From Chrysomallon squamiferum (taxonomy: Eukaryota; Mollusca; Gastropoda; Neomphalida; Peltospiridae): a stretch of 64,000 nt of DNA. Made by a program: the position numbers and the translations under genes. The notes below the pieces were generated by a model that was not told the origin of the DNA, made no database searches, and was given only the letters and a program-made list of their open reading frames with translations. Location: the NCBI GenBank assembly GCA_012295275.1, contig CM022670.1, positions 24,941,755-25,005,754 on the forward strand, in the 5' to 3' direction. Of the stretch, positions 1 through 11,970 are shown piece by piece (position 1 is the first letter of the stretch; each line of letters starts with the position of its first letter).

Positions 1-653
1 TCAGCAGTATTCTATGGGATCGTTGCGATATACAGCTTACGATCCTATATTCTTCTTGCATCACACCATGACTGACAAAGTTTGGGCAATTTGGCAAGCT
101 CTGCAGAAATACAGAGGGAAACCATACAATTCGGCTAACTGCGCCCTGGCTGAGTTGAGAACGCCTCTACAACCTTTTGCTCAAGGTAGCGATGTTAATC
201 CTGATCCCGTGACAAGAGACCATTCAGTTCCATTCAGTGCTTTCAACTATCAAAGCAGCTTTGGATATAGATATGACAATCTCGAATATCACGGTCTCTC
301 TATTTCTCAGCTAGCTAATGAGCTCGACAGAATTCGTTCAAAAGAAAGGGTCTTTGCCGGATTTTTAATTTACGGAATAAAAAACAGTGCTATGATAAAG
401 TTCAGCGTTTGTGAAGGTACAGCAGAAACTAACTGCAAAGAAGCAGGAGAATTCTATCTCCTTGGTGATGAATATGAAATGCCCTGGCGTTACAACAGAC
501 TTTACAAGTATGAAATAACTGACACACTTGATGCAATGGGAATTCGACACGAAGCCACCTATCACATTATCTACACTATCTACGCCTTGGATGGTTCAGT
601 ATTGGGAACAACACAGTATGGCACCCCGACTATAGTTCTTGATAAAGGCTCAG
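1..653 (+). CDS. Hemocyanin FU-c (assumed), C-terminal half, partial exon
   Basis: Reading frame 2 is open from the window edge. It starts within the CuB region at QQYSMGSLRYTAYDP and runs through FFLHHTMTDKVWAIW; the second His of that HH (62-64) is the third CuB ligand. It continues through the beta-sandwich part (motif EMPWRYNRLYKYEITDTL). The exon ends at 653 with donor CAG|GTTTGT, splitting a Gly or Ala codon after its first base (phase 1). The CuA site and the first two CuB histidines are left of the window. The reading frame happens to stay open past the donor to 703, but that tail is intronic. The 426-bp intron that follows (654-1079) is plain AT-rich DNA. Confidence 0.95.
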
Positions 654-2536
654 GTTTGTTGATTCGGTATAAGTTTTCTGTTCTTTTTTTCAGTTTTCGC
701 TAGAGATCTTCATTTAGAAACTATAAAATCAGTTGTAGCGATTGTCATTACGCGTTTATATCAGGAACATCAGAAATAATGTATTGTACTTTTACTCTAT
801 TATGGGTAAATACTTGAAAACGATTCCTTGTTGCTAATCGATAAGAGTAGTCCTGAGAACGCCGGAGTCCACCAAGAATTAAATTCAGTTTATTATGTCT
901 GGTATATAAGTAGATAATTAATACCAAATAAAATATATACGTAAGTAAAAAAATATTTTCCTTAAATTAATCCTTTAAATTACAGTAGTTAAAAATACAT
1001 CATTAAATTTTTTTTTAAAGATATAAAAACTGAAAAATATGATTATAAAATTTTAATCATATTTAAATTATTATTTTAGCTTCTCATGGTGAAGACTTCA
1101 CAGAAGTTATCTCAGCTGCTAATCAGGTGAGAAAGAATATGGCTCATCTTAACGATGGAGAAATTGAAAGCATTAGAGCCGCCTTCAATATAATTCACAA
1201 GGACGGCTCTTACGAAAACATAGCCAAATTCCATGGACATCCTGGACTTTGTGATGGCTTAGCTTGCTGCATACATGGAATGCCATCATTCCCACACTGG
1301 CACAGACTTTATGTTCTACAAGTCGAGAATGCTCTCACAAAAGAAGGTTCATCCACGGGTGTGCCTTATTGGGACTGGACTATGCCGATGTCAGAGATTC
1401 CAAAATTCCTGAATGATGCCACGTTCTACAACTCTAGACAGCAGACGTTTGATACAAATCCATTCTTCAGTGGAAAGATCAGTGACAAAAATGTAGTCAC
1501 GTCGAGAGATCCGAAACCAGAGCTGTTTAACTCAGAGTACTTTTATGAAAACACCTTGCTGGCATTTGAACAAGACAATTTCTGTGATTTTGAAATTCAA
1601 TATGAAGTCACCCACAATGCATTCCATTTATGGTTGGGCGGAAAAGGCATTTATTCAATGTCAACACTGGATTTCTCTGCTTTCGATCCAGCCTTCTTTG
1701 TGTACCACTCAAACACCGATAGACTGTGGGCTATCTGGCAGGAGTTACAGCGATATCGAAACAAGCCTTACAATTCGGCCAACTGTGCCATCAATGAAAT
1801 GCATGTGCCATTAAAACCTTACAACCGAGATGATAACCCCAACCCACTCACTCGAAAAGTTAACATGCCAGCTGACGTGTTTGATTATCAGAACAATCTT
1901 TTCTATAAATACGACACTTTAGATTTTAATCATATGAACATACCCCAGCTTGAAGCAGAACTAAACAAGAGAAAGAAGAAGGACCGAACATTTGTCGGGG
2001 TTATGCTTCACGGAGTTAAATCATCTGCAGAAGTAACTATTTACGTCTGTGTCCCCACAGGCCGAGGTGAAATGAACTGCAACAACAAAGCTGGAGTTTT
2101 CTGTCTTCTCGGAGGTCCACTGGAAATGCCTTTTACCTTTGATCGACTCTTCAAGTACGATATCACAGATACACTACTTCGCCTAGGTGTAGGTCTACAG
2201 AGCCATTCATTTGATATCAAGCTTCAAATTGAAACTCCGGAGGGAAAAATACTAGATCCTAATACATTTGGCGAGCCAACTATACTGTTTGTTCCTGGTA
2301 CAGGTAAAGACTGCTGGTATATTTGTCAGTTTTATCACACATTCATTTAAGAATTAGATATATCTAAATGTGTGCGCTATTTTTATGTTTGTAAAGTGAT
2401 ATTATATTCTACCTTCCAGTTATATCAATGAACGTCAGTGAAAATTTGTCTCGTCTGTTTATCTCTAACTCCTGCTACTACTACTACTTTTAGAGCAGAG
2501 TTTTTACAATTTTTTAGGATGACTTAAATATATTTC

Positions 2537-2601
<65 letters not shown>

Positions 2602-3971
2602 ATCTTTCGCTTTTCTGTTCTTACAGATTCATATCAAAACGAAGAGGGTCACTCAGTGAAGTATGCAGTTCGAAAAAATGTCAACAGTCTTACTCCTCAA
2701 GAAACTCTTAGTCTCGTTAAAGCCTTGAGGTCAATGCAAGCTGATACGTCTGCAGACGGATTCCAGAACATCGCCTCTTTCCATGCACTACCTCCTCTGT
2801 GTCCAAGTCCGTCTGCACCTAAGCGATTTGCTTGTTGTATCCATGGTATGGCTACGTTCCCACACTGGCACAGGTTGCACATGGTCCAGTTTGGAGAATC
2901 TCTTATGAAACACGGGGCTCCACTTTGTGTTGCCTACTGGGACTGGTCAAGGCCTCAGTCAGCCATGCCAGAATTACTTACAAAAGATTCTTTTACCGAT
3001 CCTGAAACGGGCGAAGAAATACCAAACCCATGGAAGGTAGCACACATTGATTTCGAAAATGCCGACACATCCAGAGAATTGATAACTAACAAACTATTCC
3101 CAACCCCAAGGGAGGGCTACAAGACATGGTACTACGATCAAGTGATGTATGCTTTGGAACAAGAAAACTTCTGCGATTTTGAGGTTCAGTATGAAGTTTT
3201 GCATAATGGTATCCATTTGTGGATGGGTGGAAATCAAGAATATTCAATGAGTCATCTAAACTACACATCATATGATCCAGCTTTCTACGTACATCATTCT
3301 GAATGCGACAGAATTTGGGCTATTTGGCAAGAACTACAGAAATATAGAGGTCTTGATGGCAATGAAGCAAACTGTGCAATTGAGATGATGAAAACACCAT
3401 TGAAGCCATTTAGTTTTGGAAAACCGTATAATCTAAACAAGAAAACATTCGAATATTCACGACCTGCAGATGTTTTCAATTACAAAGAACATTACGGCTA
3501 TGAGTATGATTCTCTTGACTATATGGGTATGACTGTTCCAATGTTGGATTCTGAAATCAAGAGAATTCAACACCATGATCGCGTTTTTGCTGGTTTCCTT
3601 CTCGCAGGATTTAAAAAATCTGCCAACGTTGACTTCCAAGTATGCGATGCCAATAACAAATGTGAAGATGCTGGATACTTCTCAATTCTGGGCGGTCTCT
3701 CTGAAATGCCTTGGCACTACGATCGTCTTTATAAATACGATATAACAAGAACTATGCAAAAACTTGGTCTTCATCATGATGATCCATTTACAATAAAAAC
3801 AGTGGTAACACATATTCACGGAACTGTACTAGAGGGCTTAATAGGAACACCTAGCACGATCTTTGTTGCTGGCAAAGGTAAGTATAATAATGTGCTTAAA
3901 CAAAACAACATCAGCTACAACTATGTTACTATTAATAATAAAAAAAAAATTAAAATAAATAATTTATTATG

Positions 3972-4030
<59 letters not shown>

Positions 4031-6084
4031 CAAGCAAACAAAGAAATTAAATATTTATATATTTATTTTCTAGATACTAGCAGGCAAGTAATACTTGCGT
4101 CAAACTCTATCCGAAGAGATATATCAACTATTGGCAGCAGAGCTAAACAGAACTTGATTTCCAGTTTGAATTCACTGCAGCAAGATACGGGCCCTGACGG
4201 CTTTGCAGCTATTTCATCTTTCCACGGACTGCCAGCAAAATGTCCTGATCCAAGCAATCCGACGATGGCATGCTGTATCCACGGTATGCCTTCATTCCCC
4301 CAGTGGCATAGACTGTACATGCGCCACTTTGAACTTGCACTGCAGCGTCATGGTAGTTTCAATGCCGTTCCATACTGGGACTGGACCTACCCAATAACAG
4401 AATTACCTGATTTAGTAACTGATCTATCTTACTATGATGCTATCGCTGATAAGGTGATCGATAACCCATGGGCTCGTGGACATATACCAACTGAGAATAC
4501 TCACACTGTGAGAGACTTGCAGGACCTACTCTACGAAACAACACCTGATCACGAACACTCTTTACTGTTTTGGCAGATTCTGTTGGCTCTGGAACAAACA
4601 GACTTCTGCGATTTTGAAGTACAGTTTGAAGTCGTCCACAACTGGATTCACAATTTAGTAGGCGGTAGACAAGAATACTCAATGGCGTCGCTGCACTGGA
4701 CGTCATTTGATCCTTTCTTCTACATCCACCATTCTTTCGTTGACAAATTATTTGCAGTTTGGCAGGAACTTCAGAAAAGACGTCATCTGCCGTACGACAG
4801 GGCAGATTGCGCCGTTAACGTTATGAATAAACCAATGGCTCCTTTTAATACAGACATCAATACGAATCCATTTACGAAAGAACATTCACGCGCATCAGAA
4901 AATTTTGATTATGTGCATTTGGGATATACCTATGATAATCTGAAGGTTGGCGGTCACACTCTTGACGAACTCGAAGCACTCATAGAGAAACAGAAACAAA
5001 AAGGCAGAGCATTTGCTGGATTTCTCCTTCATGGTATTGGTGCATCTGCTGAAGTACACTTTGAGCTCTGCAAATCTGCGGATGACTGTTATCCTGGTGG
5101 AATGCTCTTCATTCTAGGAGGTTCAAAAGAAATGCCATGGGCTTATGATAGGCTCTTTAAGTACGACATCACCGACAAATTAGAAGCAGCCAATATCGAG
5201 TACAACAAAAAGAGCTCTCCATTCTTCATGAAAGTAGAAATATACGACATGTCTGGCGAGAAAATGCCGCCGTCAAGTCTTCCTGAGCCGACTTTCATCT
5301 ACGAACCATCTGAAGGTGTGTTTAAAACGTGTTGTTTAAGATTACTTTCTACGTCATATATCCATACATTTGTACATATAAAATGAACTGTATTACAGAA
5401 TAGACGTTATATTCTTAGAAAAATCGAAATATAAAAGATAGTCAGAGATTCTTTTGTGTACTAAAGATCAAAAAGTGCCAATATGTAGTTATTATAAAAT
5501 GTAAAACTTATTTTCTAATGGGAAAATAGAAGAATTAGTGATTCTATATTTAAAAATAATACACAATACTAGTCGTTTTCAATGGAAAATTAGCAGAGTC
5601 GCTCCGTTCGAGATATAATATTTATCTACTGTAAGGAACAAGAAAATAAACATAATTAGTTACATAGTTTTGAACAAGTTTTACCACATTTTTGTCTGTA
5701 GGAAAATATTAGTTTACGATAGGATACATTTTTACCCTTTTGTGCGGGGAAATAACGTCTGATCATTACGTAGTTTAGTTTAGTTTTCTCTGTTGCGTTA
5801 CAAGTAAACAAATACATTAATTTGTGCAGGACATAAGGGTCCAGGTCATATCAAACGCGACGAGGATGTGGAGATTAGAAAGGATGTATTAACACTGACC
5901 CCTGAAGAGGTACAAAACCTCAGAGACGCTATGGCTTCGCTGATGAAAGATGATGGACCTTTTGGCTACCAAGCAATCGCCGCGTACCATGGAAGTCCGC
6001 CATTGTGCGAAAAGGAAGACGGTACAAAATATTCCTGCTGTGTTCATGGTGAGTTTCACACATCAAGATTGTGAACAAGAATAT

Positions 6085-6115
<31 letters not shown>

Positions 6116-6400
6116 TATATTTATTTATTTATTCAAACATCATTATCAATCTTAAATCAAAGCATCTCACATTACCGTGTTTTAAGTGTCAGTAACAATG
6201 ATGATGATGATGATGAGAAATAATATCTGTGCTTTATTGAAATTTATGAAATGTTGAATGAGTGAAAATTATCAAAAAGATGAAAAAAATTATTTTCTCC
6301 AGAATTTGTCAGAATGTTATATACAAATATGTGTGAGTGTGTGTGTGTATATGTATATAGATATATAGATAGATAGACAGATAGATAGATAGATAGATAT

Positions 6401-6439
<39 letters not shown>

Positions 6440-8213
6440 CACACATTTGTATATAACATTCTGACAAAAAAATATGTCTCTATATATACACATCGATGAA
6501 ACTCATGTTTAATCAATTTTTGTTTTTAAAAACTTGTTTTTAGGTATGGCTACTTTCCCACATTGGCACCGTGTTTATGTCACACAGATGGAAGATGCTT
6601 TGGTTGCCCACGGAGCACATCTCGGAATACCTTACTGGGAGTGGACCGAGTCGTTTACAAAGATACCAGACTTCCTAAATGACTATGAAAATAATCCTTA
6701 CCATCATGTAAACTATATCGTTTTATTTTATAATTGTTGTTTTTCTTGCTGTTCGCCTTCACGTTCTTTCTTCTTCCTCTTCTTCCTTTTCTTCTTCTTT
6801 TTCGTCTTGGTAGTAGTAATAGTAGTAGTAGTAGTAGTACTAGTAGTAGTAATAGTAGCAGCAGCAATATCTATTGATGATGATGATGATGATGATAATA
6901 GTAATAATAATATTGATATTATTTATTTATTTACTTACCATATACTTACTTACTTATTTACTTCTTACTGACTTACTGAGTAAATGAATCCCTGAGGGTA
7001 ATTACTTTACTTAATTTTACTGGCAGCCTATATTATTATATTTATGCTACATTTACATTATTCTTCCAGATATTATGGATTGAAAATGAATATATACCCT
7101 ATTATTTTTCTAGTGTCTAAATTATATCTTAAAAGAGAAATAAGAAAATATGCCACAAATTACTATAAAAAGATTAATGTAGCATACGTTTAAAAAAAAA
7201 TAAAAATAAATAAATAAAAAAATATCTCTCGAACCAGAGACGGAATATATATGTCAATAATAGTAAATATAAAAAATACTCTTCTCTGTTTTAGGGTAAA
7301 ATTGAATATCTTGATAGAGAAACTACACGATCTCCGAAACCACAACTGTTTAGCGATCCCGCGAAAGGAGAGGAATCATTTTTCTACCGACAGATGTTGC
7401 TGGCTTTTGAACAGACCGACTACTGCGCGTTTGAAGTCCAGTTTGAGGTAGCTCACAATGCCATCCATTCGTGGACAGGAGGACGAAGCATCTACGGGAT
7501 GTCTTCATTAGATTTCACCTCATACGACCCAATGTTTTATCTTGCCCATTCCAACGTTGACAGAATCTGGGCCATTTGGCAAGCACTGCAGAAATACAGA
7601 GGCCTTCCATACAATGAAGCTTACTGCGAAATACAGATTCTCAAGGAGCCATTGAAACCATTCAACTTGAACACTAATCCAAATCCAAGAACCAAGAGAC
7701 ATTCCACAGCTTTCAGCTCATTCGAATACAAGGGCCTGAACTACGAATATGATAATCTAAAATACCATGGCATGACCATTAGCGAACTGGACTCTTTGAT
7801 CGATTCAATTAAGAAGAAGGACCGCATCTTTGTTGACTTCCTTCTCAGGGGATTCAGAAAGACGGCCGATATTGAATTTGATATCTGCACAAAAGATCAC
7901 AAAACCTGCGAATTTGCTGGAACATTTGCAATTCTTGGCGGACCTTACGAAATGGAATGGGCTTTCAACAGACTGTTCCATTACGATGTGACCAACACAA
8001 TGAACAAACTTGGTCTTCGACACGATTCAGATGTGGACATTGTTGTCAGAATATTCGACGTTGATGGCACACAGCTGGATTCGAGTCTAATTTTCCCCCC
8101 TACCATGGAATTAGTGCGTGGCAACGGTAACGATTTATATACAATTTATTATTATTACTATTATTATTATTATTATGATTATTATGATTATTACTATTAT
8201 TATTATTATTATG

Positions 8214-8302
<89 letters not shown>

Positions 8303-10091
8303 AATAAACGAATACATAGACAAATGTATTAAGAAATGTTATGCTTTATAGGCCTGCGCCAAACATTAATTTTACACTTCTTAAATATCTATGATTACGA
8401 GATAATCGTAAATTCGGCCTATTTTAACCATCGTTCCCTTAATAATTGTATTCAATTTTTTTAGAATTAAAAAGGGGAATTTGTTGGGGGTTGTTGTTAG
8501 TTTTTGTTTGTTGTTGTTTTTTTACATGCAAGATCTTTTTATAACAATTTAAACCAAAAATTCATTAAATAATCATTTTTCTCTTCAAGGCAATGAAGAA
8601 GAAAATACATCCAATGAATCACCCGACGTCAAAGAAGCTCTTAGTCAACACAAACTGATAAGGAAAGATATCAACAGGATTTCACTGGACGAAGCTAATC
8701 AGCTCCGAAGTGCACTGCGCAAACTACAAGAGGACACAAGTAAAAATGGCTTTGAACACATTTCCAGTTTCCACGGCGCAACATTCATGTGTCCAGAGCG
8801 TGGAGAACACAAATATGCCTGCTGTATGCACGGAATGGCGGTGTTCCCGCACTGGCATCGAATTTTCACAGTTCAGTACGAAAGAGGTCTGCAGAGATAT
8901 GGTTCAACGATTGGTATTCCATACTGGGACTGGACAGTTCCATTTTCAGCTATGCCTATACTGTTTAGCGACAGTAGTAGCGATAACCCGTTCTACAAAT
9001 TCCACATGAAGCACAATGAGCAGGACACGCTACGTGATCCAGTCAAAGATATGTACGATTCAGACTCTCTCTACAAACAAACCCTGGAAATGCTGAGCGA
9101 AGATAATTTCTGCGATTTCGAAGTTCAGTATGAAATAGTCCACAATTTAATTCACTATTACATTGGTGGTGCTGCTCAGTTCTCCATGACCACTCTAGAA
9201 TATTCATCCTTTGATCCTTTCTTCATGATTCATCACGCCAGCATTGACAGACTCTGGGTCATCTGGAATCAGCTGCAGAAATGGCGAAAGAAGCCTTACC
9301 ACCATGCTAAGTGTGCAGGAAAGATAATGAACATGCCACTCCAGCCATTCAGCTACGCCAGTGTTAATGCCGATGAGTTTACCCTGAAGCGCTCTACTCC
9401 TGAAACTGTGTTTAACCAGTTGAACTTCGACTACTGGTATGACAGTGTAAGACTGAACAATCAGTCGCTACAAGAAATCTACAAAACTTGCGAAGATTTG
9501 AGAAAGCATCGCAGAGAGTATCTTGGCTTTGTATTGTCAGGCGTAAAAGCAACCGTAGCCGTAAATGTGTACGTCAAGTCTACCCCTGAAGAAAAGGCAG
9601 GCTATTTCATTGTGTTTGGAGGCGAAAAAGAAGTCCCATGGGCCTATGAAAGAATATATAAATTCGACGTAACCGATATTGCCAAGAAGCACGGTGGACA
9701 TCCTGAATTCAGGACTGAGATAATATATCCAGATGGAAAACCGTTCACTGCCTACAGCTACCCACACCCATTGAAGATTGAGAGGCGAGCAAACGAGGAC
9801 CACGAACACATCTACGTTGACATCAGTCACAGCATTACTCTGCCGCCCAAGATATCAGTTAAAAAAGGCACATATGTTAATTTTGTAAGCTCGGACTCAT
9901 CGGTGACTTCAGTGATAAATCTGGGTAGTTACACAACGTTCCACAACTGTGTAGTTCCGCCATTTGGTTACAACATCTACAAAATGAACAAAGATTACCT
10001 CTTACATCCTGGAGAATTTTACTTCACAGCGCCGACGGTGACTCAGTGTAATGAGAATATGAAGATTCAGATCCATGTGGATGACTACTAA
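1..10091 (+). CDS. Molluscan hemocyanin, 3' part of gene (8 exons, 5'-truncated by window)
   Basis: Extracellular copper oxygen carrier of the haemolymph; in molluscs it is a giant polypeptide of serial functional units that assembles into decamers. Exons seen: 1-653, 1080-2303, 2627-3877, 4074-5315, 5830-6048, 6544-6707, 7295-8126 and 8590-10091. Every complete unit has the type-3 copper set: CuA from FHG, C-x-H and W-H-R, and CuB from H-N-x-x-H plus a His 27 residues further on. Linker introns are all phase 1, so units can be read as repeating cassettes. The last unit has a C-terminal extension and a TAA stop at 10089-10091, which identifies it as FU-h by family knowledge. The names c to h assume the canonical eight-unit order. 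Possible poly(A) signals AATAAA are at 10530, 10744, 10797 and 10804. The promoter, signal peptide and FU-a/b lie outside the window. Confidence 0.96.
1080..2303 (+). CDS. Hemocyanin FU-d (assumed), complete single exon
   Basis: 408-residue functional unit. The acceptor is TTATTTTAG|C and the donor ACAG|GTAAAG, both phase 1. Copper ligands in exon numbering are His52 (FHGHP), His66 (CCIHG, with the Cys two residues before it that makes the thioether bridge), His75 (FPHWHR), His179 and His183 (HNAFH), and His210 (FVYHSNTDR). The beta-sandwich domain follows, with EMPFTFDRLFKYDITDTL near its end. Length is normal for the family (about 400-415). The usual HH before SNTDR is YH here, but the ligand His is kept. 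The intron after it (2304-2626) contains an (AAAT)n tract at about 2538-2602. Confidence 0.96.
2538..2602. repeat. (AAAT)n microsatellite in hemocyanin intron
   Basis: About 16 AAAT units with one imperfect unit, ending about 25 bp before the FU-e acceptor. Confidence 0.95.
2627..3877 (+). CDS. Hemocyanin FU-e (assumed), complete single exon
   Basis: 417-residue unit between acceptor TTCTTACAG|A and donor AAAG|GTAAGT, both phase 1. Copper ligands are His53 (FHALP), His73 (CCIHG), His82 (FPHWHR), His193 and His197 (HNGIH), and His224 (YVHHSECDR). An N-glycosylation sequon, N-Y-T, lies just before the SYDPAFYVHH motif. The linker DSYQNEEGHSVKYAVRKNV leads into the first helix. The apparent ORF continues past the donor into the following intron (3878-4073), which is mostly a (TA)n tract. 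No defect seen. Confidence 0.96.
3976..4029. repeat. (TA)n microsatellite in hemocyanin intron
   Basis: Uninterrupted TA run that makes up about a quarter of the 196-bp intron between FU-e and FU-f. Confidence 0.95.
4074..5315 (+). CDS. Hemocyanin FU-f (assumed), complete single exon
   Basis: 414-residue unit between acceptor TTTATTTTCTAG|A and donor GAAG|GTGTGT, both phase 1. Ligands are His51 (FHGLP), His70 (CCIHG), His79 (FPQWHR), His189 and His193 (HNWIH), and His220 (YIHHSFVDK). FPQWHR replaces the usual FPHWHR, but the changed residue is not the copper ligand; the ligand is the second His of that motif. The linker DTSRQVILASNSIRRD is less like the others, so it may be more flexible or less conserved. 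The intron after it (5316-5829) is unremarkable AT-rich sequence. Confidence 0.95.
5830..6048 (+). CDS. Hemocyanin FU-g (assumed), exon 1 of 3
   Basis: Begins after TTTGTGCAG in the linker (GHKGPGHIKRDEDVEIRKDV) and carries the first helices, His54 (AYHGSP) and His73 (CCVHG). The donor ATG|GTGAGT splits the Gly codon straight after the C-x-H motif (phase 1). The intron therefore separates the second from the third CuA ligand. The reading frame runs only briefly past the donor. The intron 6049-6543 holds a (TTTA)n tract and a hairpin-flanked (GATA)n tract, described separately. Confidence 0.94.
6081..6134. repeat. (TTTA)n microsatellite in FU-g intron 1
   Basis: TTTA tandem run with one interruption, just after the FU-g exon 1 donor. 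Confidence 0.9.
6305..6467. repeat. Inverted repeat enclosing a (GATA)n microsatellite
   Basis: The left arm (about 6305-6335) and right arm (about 6439-6467) are near-perfect reverse complements; the core reads AGAATGTTATATACAAAT on the left and ATTTGTATATAACATTCT on the right. Between them is a GT/GATA tract. It looks like a small fold-back element or a hairpin-forming duplication inside an FU-g intron. Confidence 0.8.
6544..6707 (+). CDS. Hemocyanin FU-g (assumed), exon 2 of 3
   Basis: Short 164-bp exon from acceptor TTTTTAG|G, restoring the Gly codon and reading GMATFPHWHRVYVTQMEDAL; its HWH supplies the third CuA ligand (His82 of this unit). It ends after NNPYHH at donor CAT|GTAAAC in phase 0. 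The next exon resumes with GKIEYLDRET, which is the expected continuation in this family. The reading frame runs on into low-complexity intron (TTC-, GTA- and GAT-type repeats up to about 6900), so the apparent 145-residue ORF is mostly artefact. Intron: 6708-7294. Confidence 0.93.
7295..8126 (+). CDS. Hemocyanin FU-g (assumed), exon 3 of 3
   Basis: Starts after CTGTTTTAG in phase 0 with GKIEYLDRETTRSPKPQLF. It carries the CuB ligands His182 and His186 (HNAIH) and His213 (YLAHSNVDR), then the beta-sandwich domain (EMEWAFNRLFHYDVTNTM). It ends at donor ACG|GTAACG in phase 1. Together the three exons encode 405 residues, a normal unit length. The reading frame does not stop at the donor but runs through a (TTA)n tract encoding poly-Tyr, which is intronic. 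Intron: 8127-8589. Confidence 0.95.
8147..8300. repeat. (TTA)n microsatellite in hemocyanin intron
   Basis: About 50 TTA/TAT units with a few GAT variants. It starts about 20 bp after the FU-g donor, so the exon frame reads into poly-Tyr. Confidence 0.95.
8590..10091 (+). CDS. Hemocyanin FU-h, terminal unit with C-terminal extension
   Basis: Single 1502-bp exon, 500 residues, from acceptor TCTTCAAG|G to TAA at 10089. The linker GNEEENTSNESPDVKEAL is acidic and has two sequons. Ligands are His62 (FHGAT), His81 (CCMHG), His90 (FPHWHR), His185 and His189 (HNLIH), and His216 (MIHHASIDR). After the normal unit (about residues 1-395) comes a roughly 100-residue extension, about 9785-10088, that ends in KIQIHVDDY. 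The family's FU-h has a cupredoxin-like domain here, which is the reason for the FU-h call. There are no internal introns, unlike FU-g. A third sequon, N-Q-S, lies in the middle of the unit. Confidence 0.96.
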
Positions 10092-10895
10092 AAGGGTAAT
10101 TCTGGCAATTATTTCCTATTTTGTACATCTCCTGAATGTCCTTCTTTCATCATCACTATCATTATCAACATCAAATTATTATTATTATTATTATAATTAT
10201 TATTGATAACGATTTATGAAATTTCCTACTTACGAGAAAAAGAAAATGAGAAGTATTGATTCCGTTCTCAATTTTTCATTTTAGCTAAATTTACAATATA
10301 CGTGTATTTTTAAGGTGATTTATGCAATTAGGTAAAATTACTGATTTTATTCTTCTTGTTGCACGTCTTCCTAATATCATTTATTTATTTATTTATTTAT
10401 TTGTTTTTGAGTTTATTTCTCATACTAACAGTAAATAATTATCTTTACTGACTTATTTATTTAAAATTTGAACAATTTTTAAAAAAAATTTTTTTTTTTT
10501 AATGCTTGTTATGAACAGAGGCATCGTGAAATAAACGACTATAATTCCGTATTTATATCTGCTTTCAGTTATGAAATGATGGACTAATGGAAGAACCAAA
10601 AACAGTGTCACATGTATAGACTAAACATTATAACAGAAGAATACTTGTGTGGGCCACTCAGCTATCCACAATAATGAGTTAACGCACTAACGTGGCGGTC
10701 CGTTTGACTGATCTTTACCAGTGTTAGCGTACTATTTATAAAAAATAAATCGTTGCAATTTAGATTTGAGTTAGCGTTGTTTTTTTTTTTGTTGTTAATA
10801 AAGAATAAACCGCTATTTAACCTGCAACAACTATGTTCCCAGCCAACTGAAAGTGAGTTTCATCAACACTAAACACTACGGGTATGTTAAGTCGA

Positions 10896-11103
10896 TTTTA
10901 TGGAAATAAATATCTGTAGCGATTTATCCGGGAATAGTAATTTTCGAACTGATGTATTTTGGAGGTTTTATCAACAGAATCCGTGGTATGTCCTTTCATG
11001 TTTATGGAAATGAAAATCACGTAGATATTTATCCTCTAATAGCAATTTTCGAACTAACGTACTTTGGTGGTTTTATCAACAGATATTGTGGTAATGTTTA
11101 CAG
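10896..11103. repeat. Tandem duplication, about 105 bp x 2
   Basis: Two diverged copies, 10896-11000 and 11001-11103. Both begin TTTATGGAAAT and share AATTTTCGAACT and GGTTTTATCAACAGA at the same spacing. No open frame is conserved between them. Confidence 0.75.
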
Positions 11104-11397
11104 GTATCTAAACTGATAGTCGTTTAATGTGTGGTAATGGTGCACTGTATATTAATAGTTTATTGTATGAAACCCAACGTCCTCTCTCTATTTATTCTAT
11201 GCTTATGAGGGTCCTAAGTTCGAGAATTGGCTACTCACGTTGCTAATGAGATCAGCTGAAATGTCCGTGTTATATAATACATACATACAAACACACATCA
11301 TACGTCGTGGACTGGTGGTAAAAACACACTACACAGCAATATTATCCTCCAGATGATGTTATTCAGCAGGTATATATGTATTACAGGTAATCTGTAT

Positions 11398-11970
11398 AAT
11401 CAGGTAATATGCATATTACCTGATTTTTTTTTCAGTTAATATGTTTATTACCTGTTTCGCTAAGGTAACATATATATTAGCAGAAACCCCATAAATATAC
11501 TTCACTAATTTATACAGATTACCTGAAACGTGTACAATGGTATCGACGAGTCTTTTGATCAATGTAGCCCAAGTTCTCCTTGATTGGTCACAATACATTT
11601 GATGTAATGTTTATTGTTAAATCATTTCATAGACAACGATATAGTTAATCTGTATAATCCACCACTGCTGTTTTAACTAATCCTATCTGCAGAACAATAA
11701 AGCGTGCGCATTAAAGACGTGCCAGTCCGATGGACGTGAATGGGATTAACTGGGAAAAACGAAGCTTGATTTAGGCTGCTGATTGTGTGTGTGTTTGTGT
11801 TGCAAATGGTATGTATTTTGAACCAATAAAGACTGCCAGCATATTACTGTTTATAGTTATTCATGCAGTCAGATAACAACCTTTTCAATACCATTCTGTA
11901 CGTTTCAGGTAAGCTGTATAAATTAGTGAAGAATATTTTAGGTAATATGTATATTACCCGATTTTTTCAG
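11398..11970. repeat. Inverted-repeat element with a perfect 28-bp palindrome
   Basis: 11398-11425 is a perfect palindrome whose left half is AATCAGGTAATATG. A long arm at 11499-11540 is the reverse complement of 11891-11933, sharing GTTTCAGGTAA and CTGTATAAATTAGTGAAG with few mismatches. Next to the second arm is a diverged copy of the palindrome (11940-11960). This suggests a fold-back or MITE-like element of about 570 bp. I see no coding sequence in it. Confidence 0.65.

Noticed and set aside
6534-6971. 145-residue ORF starting at FU-g exon 2
   Set aside because: Only 6544-6707 is coding; the rest translates TTC/GTA/GAT repeats after a good donor, and the expected continuation appears at 7295.
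8127-8332. Poly-Tyr extension of FU-g
   Set aside because: It is the frame running through an intronic (TTA)n tract after donor ACG|GTAACG; FU-h starts in the right phase at 8590.
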